DNA of 64,000 bases from Brassica napus. Its lineage: Eukaryota; Streptophyta; Magnoliopsida; Brassicales; Brassicaceae. This document shows, one piece after another, positions 25,178-36,204 of this stretch (within the stretch, counting starts at the first letter, position 1; each line of letters begins with the position of its first letter). Location: positions 18,690,598 to 18,754,597 of the forward strand of contig NC_063439.1 in NCBI RefSeq assembly GCF_020379485.1. The letters run 5' to 3'. The notes beneath the pieces are model-generated. The model made no database searches and had not been told where the DNA came from. It worked only from the letters and a program-made list of their open reading frames with translations. The translations under genes were made by a program, and so were the position numbers.

Positions 25178-25925
25178 TGCTAAACCCTAAATCCAAACCG
25201 TAACCCTAAACTAAAAATCCTATACCCTAAACCCAAACCCAATACCCTAAAACCTAAACCTAGACCCAAAACCCAAACCCTATACCCTAAATCCAAAATC
25301 TAAACCCTAAAACCTAAACCCTCGACCTAAACACAAACTTTATACCCTAAACCCAAACCGTAGACCCTAAACTCTAAACCTTAAACCCTAAACTCTAAAT
25401 CCTAAACCTGAACTCTAGACCCTAAACTCAAATCCTATACCGTAAACCTGACTCCTATATCCTAAACTCAAACCCTATACTTTAATCTAAACTGTAAATC
25501 CTAAACCCAAATCCTATACCCTAAATGTTTGGATTAATGTTGATATTGTTCTTTTAGAGTTTAAGGTTAGGATTTAAGGTTTGGATTTATAGTCTACGGT
25601 TTGGGTTCATGATTTAGGATCTAGAGTTTGGGTTTAAGGTCTAGGGTTTGAGTACTGAATCTAAAGTTTGGGTTTAGGATTTAAGGTTTCGGATTTAGAG
25701 TTTAGAGTTTAGAGTTTAGAGTCTAGAGTTTGGGTTTAGGATATATAGTTTGGATTTAGGGTATATAGTTTGGGTTTAGGGTCTAGGGTTTAGGTTTTAG
25801 AATTTAAGGTTCAAAATTTAGGGTATAGGGTTCGGGTTTAGTGTCATGGTTTGGTTTTAGGGTATAGAGTTTGGGTTTAGGGTATAAAGTTTTGGTTAAG
25901 GATTACGGTTTGGATTTAGGGGGTT
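25178..25925. repeat. Degenerate telomere-like repeats in inverted arrangement
   Basis: CCCTAAA-type heptamers with many variants (CCTAAACC, ACCCAAACCC) up to about 25530, then TTTAGGG-type units from about 25558. The two halves are partly complementary, so the locus could fold into a long imperfect hairpin. Too degenerate, and with TIR flanks, to be a chromosome end. Confidence 0.8.
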
Positions 25926-26080
25926 TGCTGACGGCGTTAGCATCCTTAAAATTGACGTTATTTCTTTTAGCTATTTTAATTTTTTTAAAATTATTTAATA
26001 TTTTTTTATTCATTAATTTATATGACATTATGATTGGTTAATAGAGGTGAGGTGAATTTAAAAGTTTGCTTAAGTTTTGT

Positions 26081-27640
26081 TCGAAAAGAAAAAGGGTAAA
26101 CGGGTGGATGAGCTATAGCATTTATTAAATTTGTTGGTCTTATTCTTCTTTCTGTTAGCCTTTGGGACCAAGGCCGTCTCCAATTATTTACGGACCCTGT
26201 TCAAAAAAAAATATTATTTATATATTTAACGATGTGATGGAGTAATTTTTTAAAAAATATATAACTTTATTTATATATATGTATATATATTTGACGTTTT
26301 TTTTTTGAAATTATAAGCTCTAAATTTAGTGCTATATTTAAAAGTTTAAAGTTTTATATCATAATTTATATATTTATTTACAAAAATTCTTAATTTTTCT
26401 TTTATTTTTTATTCGGATCCTGTTCGACCGTTCCACTTGCACGTGCTGTTAGACGGCCCTGTTTGGGACCATATCGTCAACATGTTGAAATCATGTCGAC
26501 ACGTATAAACATTAAACACATATAGTTATACGTTACAAGTTCAAGTTACGTGTTTGCATATAGACAGATTTACGTAGAGAACTGTAATTCAACCAAAACG
26601 TAGAGTATCGATAACTTCATGTAATACGTAACAATACTATCCTAAGCGATTGTATATCATTAAACATACGTAGCAACCATAATCAAGCAAGGTTTTTTTT
26701 TTTGAAAAGGGAATAATCAAGCAAGTTTCAAAGAAAAAACTATAAACAAGCATGGCCAGGCATACTTCGATTAGTTTTTTTTAATTCCTCTGTTTTTCTA
26801 CTCCAAATAAAAGCCACTGTTTTTCTATTACCTTTGCACATCACAAAACCGTTTAATATTTGTGTTTTTTTTTAAAGCTCAACTACTAAAAAAACAGTTC
26901 AACAGCTGGGTTAGAAAAAACAGTAGTGATTTCCTATCCAAATACATGGGCAAACAAAAATAAAAAAAACTTGCAGTTTTAGAGAAAACGAACAAAAATA
27001 ACAACGTTGTTATAATATACCAGACACTTGCCCGGGTTTCCTTATATTAGTTATAGGTTTGATTGCGACCGAACCGAGACTGAGTCGACCATTTAGCCCA
27101 ATCTCTAAAAGTGTTGGGACCATCAACATCTTTTGATTCACTCACCTAAATTCCACTGTTCCACATAACTCAAAGTCTCAAAACTAGTTTTATTAGAGAA
27201 ATAAGGAAATGGTTGGCCAAGAGATAGAGAAGATAAATATTTTTAATAGATTAGGGCTTGGTTGTTCCAAACACAATTTAATTTCTTTGAGCAACTTTAT
27301 TGGCAAGTTTTTTCAAAGAGGGGTTCTTAACTAATAAATATGGTTATTTAATATTAATCTAATTACCTAGTTAAAATGGGAGAATTTGCTGAATATTCAT
27401 AAGAGGTAAAAAAATGAAAAATATAGCCATTATACAGTAACTCAAGATGGATGGGACAATTTGCGCAAAACATGACTAAAATCTCCCTCCAGGCGCGTGC
27501 GCTTGATGTTGAAATGCAGAAGATAAAATTATCATACTATACTACACACTATTTAGTATAGTCACACGAATAATTTCACTATAACTATAATATATTTCAT
27601 TTAGAATAGCATGGCAATTGATGTTAGTTAACATAATGAA
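26081..27640. other. AT-rich intergenic DNA
   Basis: No gene. A segment at about 26165-26465 begins CAAGGCCGTCTCC and ends with TAGACGGCCCTGTTTGG, a possible short TIR element. A 13 bp direct repeat (ATAATCAAGCAAG at 26679-26691 and 26713-26725) brackets a 21 bp T-rich insert. Confidence 0.45.
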
Positions 27641-27654
27641 ACACAACCAAATAA

Positions 27655-28135
27655 ACCCTAAACCTGCTATCTAAACCACAACTCTAAACACTAAACCCTA
27701 AACCCAAACTCTAAACTTTAAACCCAAACGGTAGACTCTTAAACCCAAACCGTATACCCTAAACCCAAACTCAAAATCCAAAATCTTAACCCAAACCGTA
27801 AACCATAGCATAGCTACCTAAACCCTAAACCAAAACTCTAAACCATAAACCCAAACCCTAAACACAAATTCTTAACCCAAACCATAGATCCAAACGGAGC
27901 TACCTAAACCCTAACCCCCCCTAAACCCTAAACCCAAACCGTAAACCCTTAACCCAAACCTTAAACCCAAATTGTAAAACCAAACCATCGCCCATAACGA
28001 AGCTACCTAAACCCTAACCTTGAAGGTCTAAACTCTAAACCCAAAACCCTAAACCCCCTAAACCCAAACTCTAAACCCTAAACCCAAACCGTAAACCCTT
28101 AACCCAAACCCTAAACCCAAATTGTAAAACCAAAT
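27655..28135. repeat. Degenerate telomere-like repeats, single orientation
   Basis: CCCTAAA-type units interspersed with ACCCAAACC variants. Partial higher-order repetition is visible: GTAGACC/GTAAACCC and AGCTACCTAAACCCTAA recur at about 27814, 27899 and 28000. Adjacent is a purine-rich GGAGGAAGG tract (28140-28215). No terminal inverted repeats were found here. Confidence 0.75.
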
Positions 28136-28215
28136 CCAAACAGGAAGGGAGGAGGAAGAAGGAGGAAAGATAAAAGTATGGAGGAAAGGAAGGAGGAATG
28201 GAGAGAGAGAGACCG

Positions 28216-29795
28216 GGGAAGAGAGGGGAGGTGGGAAAGAGTAGGAGAGAGTGTAAGAGTGAAAGCGACATAGGAGAAAACTATACTATTTTGATGAATA
28301 GATTAGTATACTATAATGTAATGTTTATTCAAATACTGTATGAAAGCTATATAAATTGTCAATACAAACATGTATGTGAATCTCCATTAACTTAGAGCAT
28401 TCATTCAACACAATAGCAAAATAAGAAGCGAAGGAGATACAATTTGTCAAAGAGAAAGAGGAGAATTATAACATAATATACTGCGATTATAAAATAAAAT
28501 AAAATATATTACACAAAATTATTGTTCATCTTCCCTAGTTCAATCTATCATCTGATTCTTGATCAAGCAAAAAAATAAATAAACGGTGGTTCCATTGTAA
28601 GTAAAGCATACTATACTGTACTTGAAAATTAGTATGGAATCCATGACATAAGATACTGTTCTTCTTCCCCAATTCAATCCATCGTATTGTTCTTCATATT
28701 TTTAAAGATATTGATTCACATATTTGTCTCACGGTAACCGAGATTGTTGCTTGATCCCCTGATTCTATTCAATCATAACAAATTTACTGAGATTTAGCTG
28801 GTTCCTCGGTAGTCGTGCCGTCAAGTGATTCTCTTATTTCTACGAACACTCTGTAATTGTCGCTCTCTGATGTACCTCTTTTCTGTTCTCCAGCTGCTGC
28901 TCAAATTCTTTTTTTCTATTAGTTTCATGAAGCAAAACACAAAGATACATTTTTTTTTCACGCGCAGTTAAGACCATTATTGTCCAATTTCATAATAATA
29001 TGTATTATATCGTAGCCTAAACGTTGTTATGTGTATATTCTTAATTTTTGATATGTTATGGACATGACCCCTAATTTCCCAGTTAAAATTTATTAATTTT
29101 GATAAATTGAACCAATTTAAAATAGGCATGTGGTGTCATAGGTTCACAAGAATGATTAATAATATATATTTTGAAATATTTTTCTTTGTCTCTCTATTAA
29201 TCTTCTTAAATTTTATTTAATTTTATTGTTAAGATACCCATTGAGTGTCAATGGATGGAGATTGTGTTTGGTGTGTTATAATCTATGTCCCGTAGTTTTA
29301 TATAACACAATATTTTGAATATATAAATGAATGTTTCTTTTATAAAAAAACTCTATTTTCCATTTGCATTTGGCTTTACGTTAATAAACTACAAATAACT
29401 ATTGATTAATGCACAGTTTAGTTTTGAATTATGATAACACATGCAAACGTAAACATATATGAAAAAATATTGGGTAGAATAATACCGGTTTAATGACAAT
29501 TGAAAGGCTTTAATTAAACACATACAGAAAAGGATGTAGGCCCATGCTAACGTAAATAATAGAAGATGATGGTACTATAACTGTTTTGCTAAAGTCCACT
29601 CAGCTAACGAGTTCTATATGCGAAACACATTAAAGAAGAAATGTAGGTCTGTGACAGAAGAAAACAAAGCAAATAAGTTGTATCTGCCTACAACGATAGA
29701 ATAAAATGATTTCGATTTTTATCAAGAGTTTTGTTGAGATTCAGACATGAGCCAAATCTATAGAACAATCGTTTAATAAAATACTTCACAAAAAG
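28216..29795. other. Intergenic DNA, nothing recognised
   Basis: AT-rich sequence with no open frame resembling a protein, no RNA gene, and no element ends that I can support. Confidence 0.45.
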
Positions 29796-30051
29796 AAAAG
29801 AGTCCTAAACCAAGTTGCTTTGGTCTAGTGGTATAAGAGCTCCAGCTGGAGTGCCCGTCCCTGGGTTCGAGCCTTGGCCACTGCGGAATTTACATGTGGG
29901 CTGCAGGCCTGCAGCATCCGAGACCGAAGACCGTTACACGGTGAGTCACATGGTGACGCCCTGGCAGCATTCTTGCTCACTTCGGTTTCTAGTCTGGACC
30001 ACCTCGGTGGGGCCAGGATACTCGATTAGCAAAAAAAAAAAGAGTCCTAAA
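29796..30051 (+). mobile_element. tRNA-derived SINE with 14 bp target-site duplication
   Basis: The direct repeat AAAAGAGTCCTAAA lies at 29796-29809 and 30038-30051. The 228 bp body starts with a tRNA-like head: box A at about 29821-29838 (GGTCTAGTGGTATAAGAG) and box B GGGTTCGAGCC at about 29862. A tRNA-unrelated body and an A run follow. Intact pol III boxes and a perfect duplication suggest a fairly recent insertion. Resembles the Brassicaceae S1/SB SINE group; subfamily not determined. Confidence 0.9.
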
Positions 30052-30166
30052 GAAAACCAACAAGATAAAGGTCTTTAAATCCCATCACTTGACGACAAAA
30101 AAAATCCCATCACTTAGTGGAAGGCAAAGAAGCTGAGATGAGATGGATGGTTGAAGAGTATTCTTG

Positions 30167-31339
30167 TGTGCTAGTGTATCATTTTTTTTTTTCATCTATT
30201 TAATTTTATTGATGGGTCAAGCCCAGAAAACCCATTACAAAAAAACATAAAGCCCGACAAAACAAATATACTAAAGCCCATCAAAGGCAAACCGAAACAA
30301 ACCCAATGGCCCAAGCCCATAAACTGAACGGTGCCACTACTGTACACACGTCCAGCCAAACTCTTGCCTACCCACGTGTTGAGCCCCTCGCCTCACGGAG
30401 ACACGCGTCAGCCGATCACCATATCGGTACTCCAAACGCCAAGGTTAGCCGGAAAAGATGAAGAACGGCCACTAGTTTCGCCGGAACACACCTGAACAAA
30501 ACACCGTACCGTCTTCATCACCAAACTATTCCAACGGAGAGATCCATCGAGGACAGTCCCGAGATCTCAACCAAATCCACCGGAAACACCATTGACGATT
30601 TAAAACCACACCCAAACCAATGAATTTCACCGTAAGGCTCAAACAAAGTGAGCCGTCGTACACACTCCGACATGTGACCAAGCCATCGACACCACGACTG
30701 GAGAGTCATCGCCGGAACAACTCGCCGCCGATCCACCGGACACACCGGAAACAGGACGTCGAAGAGAAGAAGCCGTCGAGATGACTCTAGCAGTCGAAAC
30801 ACCACAAACGCCAAAAAATCGAGTCAAGTTCTACGCTTCAAAAATAAAGCTTTCAATCAAAATCAACCGCTTCCAACCAATCGATTTTCCTGCATGTAGC
30901 TACAAACACCTTTAATGATTGAAGAAAGCCCGAAGATGCATCAGCTTTAACCAAGGGAGGAAGAAGCAATCGATTGTGGACACCGGAAGTTGATTGGAAC
31001 AAGAGAACCAAGGAAGCGAAGAAGAAACTGAAACCGGGAAAGCCCCGGAGAAAAACCCGACGTCATCACCGGAGGAGAAGGTGAGACTCGGAGCCAGAAG
31101 CCAACGAATACACCGGAGCTGCTGGTGCGCCGTCGGAGCCAAAAGCCGACCAATCGACTCTGAAGAAGACGTCGTTGTCGGAACTGGAGCCCGATCCACG
31201 GGAGACCTAAGCCGGTGAACGGAACCGGCGAGCAAGTTTCATCTCTCCTCTTTCTCTGTGAAAGATCAAGATAGGGAACAGAGAGAAGAGAGAGAGAAAT
31301 TCTCTAAAAGTTAATGCACTTTGTGCTAGTGTATCATTT
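30167..31339 (-). mobile_element. Poly(A) retroposon (non-coding, Sadhu-like) with 18 bp target-site duplication
   Basis: TGTGCTAGTGTATCATTT occurs at 30167-30184 and 31322-31339. Between them is about 1.14 kb. On the minus strand it runs from a CTCTCT-rich 5' end, through GC-rich sequence with many CCGG motifs, to a 3' end with an AATAAA signal (about 30205) and a poly(A) tail (T run at 30181-30192 on the plus strand). Open frames within (30518-31235) are short and have no recognised domains. The perfect duplication implies recent insertion. Confidence 0.8.
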
Positions 31340-33744
31340 ACACCTAGAGGTCTAGTTTTGTTTATTTCTTTTTTGCGTAATTTCAAACCGTTTATTATAT
31401 AGGTCTAATGGGCTTGATGGTCCATATTCGATCGCTTTATGCCGATGTAACTTGACTTTGGAAAAGAATAAAAACAGAAAACCAATCTTCAAAGATTTGA
31501 AATCGGATGATCGGAATTTGCTGTGTTAAAGGGAACCTACCGAAAAGCATGACACTGTGCTTTTTTCTAAAAGATGACAAAAGAAACTTATCGGTAAAAA
31601 GAAGAAAAGACTCAACACTCAAGTCTTGTTTTTTTACCCATAATGGATGGACACTCGTAACATATGAGTCCATACAAATCAACAGAGAAATATCAAGGAT
31701 GAATAGAACATGGAGATCAAAGGAGTAAAACGAGAAAGCTTTTGCAAATTTATTATTTATTTATTTGGGTCAAAGCTTAACCTTAATTTAGAGATGGAAA
31801 CTGAGATGTTAACCCACAAGTTTAAGAATGAATCTCCCTCTGGAAAAAGGTTTCAGATATTTACATTACTCATTTAGAAAAGTTTTTTACACAAAAAAAT
31901 TTAGATATACCTTTTTAAAAAAAAAAATCACATAGTACGTAACCTTTTTACTATTAGATTACTATTAGACTACGTACAAAAGCCCAAATATGTCTTATAA
32001 AAAGTCCATAATCTCAAGTGTTCTAGGGTTCTAAGCAAGTATTGAACTATATGTCTATATATATATATTTATATTTAAATTAAATTTTATAAATCAGTCT
32101 GAAAATCAGGAATTATGATCCGACGACAAACCACTCGAACAAAAAAAACCAATTCTAACGGTTCCTAAACTAGCTTTGCTCAACATGTCAATCCGACGCA
32201 TTCTGCTAGTTCGTAAGAAATTCAAGATCGTTCTCAACCTTTAACGTGAACTTCGGGGAAGCAAGATTTACCTCGTTTACTCGGATGTCGGGACTCCCCA
32301 AGATATTTCCGGAGTAGCTTTCTGTCGAACTTATCGAGGTTGTAATCTTTACTGTCAATTAAGTGCTTGTAAATAGAAAGTGGATAGATCGGAGACAAAT
32401 CACCTTAGCGAGACTTTGAGAACGCTGCTATACAACCACAACCAACGCCAATAAAGAGCAAGAAGTGGTAATGACTCAGCGCAGAGCCTCACATCCTCTA
32501 TAGCGGATGACGAAACTGAAGCTGACTCTCAACCACAGACATAAATAAGGCGGCAGCAGAGCAAGGACGGAGTACGAGCAAAGGACAAGCAAGACAAGGG
32601 AGGAGAGAAACTGGCGTCAGCTGGACACCAGAGCGATATCAAATTTGGTTTCGTTTTTTGAGAGGATAAGTCGAAGGAGAGAGAGAGAGATACTATATAT
32701 ATATATATATATTGTTGTTATGAGAGTATTGTAATATAACCTAGAATTCTTAGCAACTCTCCTTTTTTCTCATACTAATGATATTATCGAATCTACTTTG
32801 TTTTTGAAGGCAAATCTCAAACTGCTTTCTTTCTGTTTAATGCACCTAAATAAAGCTCAATGAGCTATCTTTTCTTCAATAAATATATAATCTTTTTTTT
32901 TAGTTTAAATTTGCTATCATTTACAATCTTTTCTAGACTTCAGATTTATAAAGATAATAAAAATTAGGAACATTTTGAGGCTTCGACTCGTATTAATATT
33001 CACCTATGTGATATGCTCTAAAAACATATTAAGAACATATACGATCTACTTGTTATTTTACAAAGATTACTATCTAAACAAAAATAATTTCTAGTACTAA
33101 ACTATAACATCCAGTTTAGTTAGTAACAGAAACTAACATGACCAATTTTGTTGAACCAGGAAGATGAGAGTATATGTCGATGATATCAGCTTTGGAGACC
33201 TTTGTAAAATAACATCATCATTGATTCATCTGGTTCCAGTTTCATCATCATACTCATTTTATTTTTCATCGAACCTCAAACGTCATCATGCATTTCACCG
33301 GTGTACAGTTATCGGTTTCGTTATGCTTAGGGTTTCTTAAACTTTTTTACGGCTCTAAAGATCGGTTTGGCTTTCGAGCAAACTGGATTCCATGTTCAAT
33401 CGTGTAATCAATATTCATTATTTTTTTTAAGACATTTACATGTTTAACAAAAAAAAAGTTAGCGATTTTTGTTTGTTTGTTGACTGTGTATATTATATAC
33501 ACCAAAAGGCAAAATTATAAGAGAATACAAGTTCTTATCAAAAAAATTTCAAACCCAATCGAAGCCCAATTTTCTGAACTATGATAAACATTAATTGTAT
33601 GAAAGACGCATGTTAGAAAATGTCGCAAACGATTATTCTGAAACAAAGAAAGAAACCGATAACTTTGCCCGAAAACATGTCAGTCCGAAACCGCCAATCT
33701 CAAATCTCCATTATACTTGAACTACTTGTATGCTCCTACTTCCC
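31340..33744. other. Intergenic DNA, no gene recognised
   Basis: Contains a GC-richer stretch at 32090-32690 without recognisable protein similarity, a GA/TA simple repeat at 32675-32711, and otherwise AT-rich DNA. The GC-richer part may be a further retroposon, but I found no flanking duplication. Confidence 0.4.
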
Positions 33745-34272
33745 TTATTGGTTTACCCCTACGGTGAATGGTCAAATTCACTCTACTTTTACTAACCAAC
33801 CAAAGTGACATGTAAAATTAGTTAAAAAACAATAAAATTAAAAAAAAAAATTGAAAAACCTTAAATCTAAACCTTAAATCTAAAACAATAAATCTTAAAT
33901 CCTAAAATCTAAACCCTAAAACCTAAATCTTAAACTCTAAATCCTAAATCCTAAATCCAAAATTTTAAATCTTAAACTCTAAACCTTAAATCATAAATTC
34001 TAAAACCAAAACTCTAAACCATTAACCATAAACCCTAAATCCTAAACCCTAAATCATTAACACTAAATTTTAAGATTTTAGAGTTTAGGGTTTAAGATTT
34101 TAGAGTTTAGATTAGAGTTTAGAGTTTTGCAACGGCGTTCATGTCAGTGTTATTTTTTCAACCATTTTTTTTTTTTAAATTATTACCTTTTTAATGAATC
34201 CTACATGTTAATTTGGCTGATTATGAAGAGTGGAGTGAATTTAACCATTCACTATAGTAGTGAACCTAAGTA
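33745..34272. mobile_element. Short TIR element with inverted telomere-like core (same family as 24427-26080)
   Basis: The left end GGTTTACCCCTACGGTGAAT, then GGTCAAATTCACTC, is matched by the complement of the right end, AGGTTCACTACTATAGTGAA, then TGGTTAAATTCACTC. The inverted repeat is about 70 bp with mismatches. The core is CCCTAAA-like (33855-34060) followed by TTTAGGG-like units (34076-34125), then the motif AACGGCG as in the larger element. 0.53 kb, non-coding. Confidence 0.65.
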
Positions 34273-34284
34273 TTGTTCTTATTT

Positions 34285-35904
34285 TTCCCTCCATTTTTTT
34301 TTCCGACAAATGTAACTTTATTAATAAGTGTGAATAGAATCATTACAAACCACATTAGATAACCAATGTGGAACATAAATAGAAGACCAATTAAATAGAT
34401 TATTGGAATTGCATTTCTTCGCCAAGACATGAGCAACACCATTAGCTTCTCTGGTTGTAAAACGGAAATGAACTTCCTTTTTTTCTGGCTCAAACATCAA
34501 TTTTCATTTACCAATTTGTGGATACAAGATTTCAATCTCAACGAGATCTTAACCCCACATACAATGTCAAGATCAAGTATCACCCATGAACACTTAGAAG
34601 GATCCTACGCTACCAATTATAAACGACATTATATTTTTCACCACTGCAAAACGAATTCACCCCACGACTCGGGATGAACCGCCTCTTAGACCACCTAATT
34701 AAACCACAACAACAAAAGTACAACGGTACTTCAAACCACTCGGACAACCGTAACTTAAGAATACTAATCAAAGCCCATAACAGTTGGAGCCAAAAGATAA
34801 GTTGGAGCCAAAAGATAAGATTGGTGTTCTTGTCTAACTGTAACTACACCTACAGGTGCATCTTCTCAGTCGGGGGTTCCAAGTGGTGCGAAGCTTCAAC
34901 CTTGACTCTTGCTTGTGAAAAAGCGGGCTGAGGAGATAGCATCCAAACGCGCTTCAGCTTCACCCTACAAACTGGAAAGAGGGAGCAGATCTACCATGTC
35001 GAGCTTTCATTGTTTTGGTACTGCGAATAACCACACTCCCATACATGTGCGTCACCGGGACTAAGGTTCTCTCGATGACCATTCCTTTCCATGTACCACC
35101 TCTGAGAACCAAAGGGTAGCTTTCCGTGTAGGTACCTTCACGTTTTGTTGAAGTCTAAACTGTTCAAAGCAAAGCATCCTCTCCTCCATCTCCCGTCAGA
35201 ACCATAGACGACACTTCCAGAAGAATGGAGGTTCAAAACACACATGAACCACGAGCCACTCCCGCCAACACACATCAGCCTTCATGACTCCGTTCACACC
35301 CTCGAAAAAACAGAGCTTCAATGTTCGCTTGGCCGTGGTTAAGATTCATTAGAACAGCACCGACGCCGTATTACTCCGGCTTCAGAACACATACTTCTTC
35401 CATACAGATCTGAGCAAACCAACCGCTCACCTAACCCACAACCAGATCTGCAGCAGATAGAACACTCCAGAGCTTCACGCCACCACCTCCGTGCATAGAT
35501 CCGACAGATCTAAGGGAAAACGACTGTCGCAACCCATCGAACCCTAAAAGCCGACCCATCTCAGTGAATCCTCCTCACACAGCTCGCCAGAACTCCAGAC
35601 AACTGTCATCACCACTTGTATTTGACTCAAGAAGTTTCTTCGATCTCCAGAGCACCAAAAATCTCACTGCCGGGTATGAACATCGCCAAGAGAGCAAAAT
35701 AAAAAAACAGGAAAAGGGATGAGAGGGACCTCCGATGCCGGGAGAGGTCACCGGACGCCGAGTTAACGACGGCAGAATAGAGTTTGTTCCTTCTCGACAG
35801 GATTTGGAGTTTTTTTTTCTGTGGTTTTCTTCAAAGGTTGTCTTCTTGATTGTAAAGGTGTCTCCTTCTCTTTTTAAAAAAAAAACCTCATCTAGTTCCC
35901 TCCA
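34285..35904 (-). mobile_element. Poly(A) retroposon-like insertion, 1.6 kb
   Basis: TTCCCTCCA is found at 34285-34293, directly followed by a T run, and again at 35896-35904, consistent with a 9 bp target duplication and minus-strand orientation. The interior is GC-richer than its surroundings and non-coding. A 20 bp unit (AGTTGGAGCCAAAAGATAAG) is tandemly duplicated at about 34783-34822. The duplication is short, so the boundaries are provisional. Confidence 0.5.
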
Positions 35905-36044
35905 AATGATATTTTCTATTAAATTTGTTATGTTTTCTTCAATTGGTTTTCTTTTTGAAAAATTGATATCTCAGTGGGAAGTTAAATAGGCCTGACGACA
36001 AAAAGTCCGAACAGGCTCATGGAATTGGGTCCATTATTAAGTAG

Positions 36045-36100
36045 TTTTGGCGCGGGTTCGTTGACGAGAAACAGAGAACCCCGCCTTTTATGTTGGCGCC
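36045..36100. promoter_or_regulatory. Two E2F-type sites upstream of the DEK gene
   Basis: TTTTGGCGCG (36045-36054) and TTGGCGCC (36093-36100) match the E2F/DP consensus TTTSSCGS or its core. They lie 105-160 bp before the DEK start codon, where E2F sites of S-phase genes usually sit. Functional use is inference. Confidence 0.55.
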
Positions 36101-36204
36101 AGAAACTTTGGTTAGGTTTTGTTTCGTCGTCTTAATCGTTACCTTTCCTGATTTTAGGATTCTCCACTTTCTCCCGAAAACCTCTTAGTTTTTACTGGAC
36201 TCAC

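Larger units (their letters stand above)
24427..26080. mobile_element. TIR element carrying head-to-head telomere-like repeat tracts, disrupted by a LINE
   Basis: The left end ACAAAACTTAGGTTCACCC, then TTAAATTCACCTCAC, AACCAATCAT and AATGAATAAAAA, is matched by the reverse complement of the right end (26000-26080). This gives a terminal inverted repeat of roughly 80 bp with indels. Inside are a CCCTAAA-like tract (25178-25530) and a TTTAGGG-like tract (25555-25925). The sub-terminal motif CGCCGTCAGC/ACCGTCTGC is also mirrored. A LINE remnant is inserted in the left arm. The flanking gaaaagaa may be a target duplication (8-9 bp, MULE-like). The element shares end sequences with that at 33745-34272. 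Confidence 0.6.

Noticed and set aside
25178..28135. True telomere or chromosome end
   Set aside because: Units are highly degenerate, change orientation, are flanked by TIRs, and ordinary genes lie on both sides.
29810..29882. Functional tRNA gene
   Set aside because: Box A and B are present, but there is no full cloverleaf; the body continues to a poly(A) run and target duplication, so it is a SINE.
30518..31235. Protein-coding genes in the 30-31 kb retroposon
   Set aside because: Open frames on both strands are short, overlapping and without domains; CCGG-rich DNA simply has few stops.
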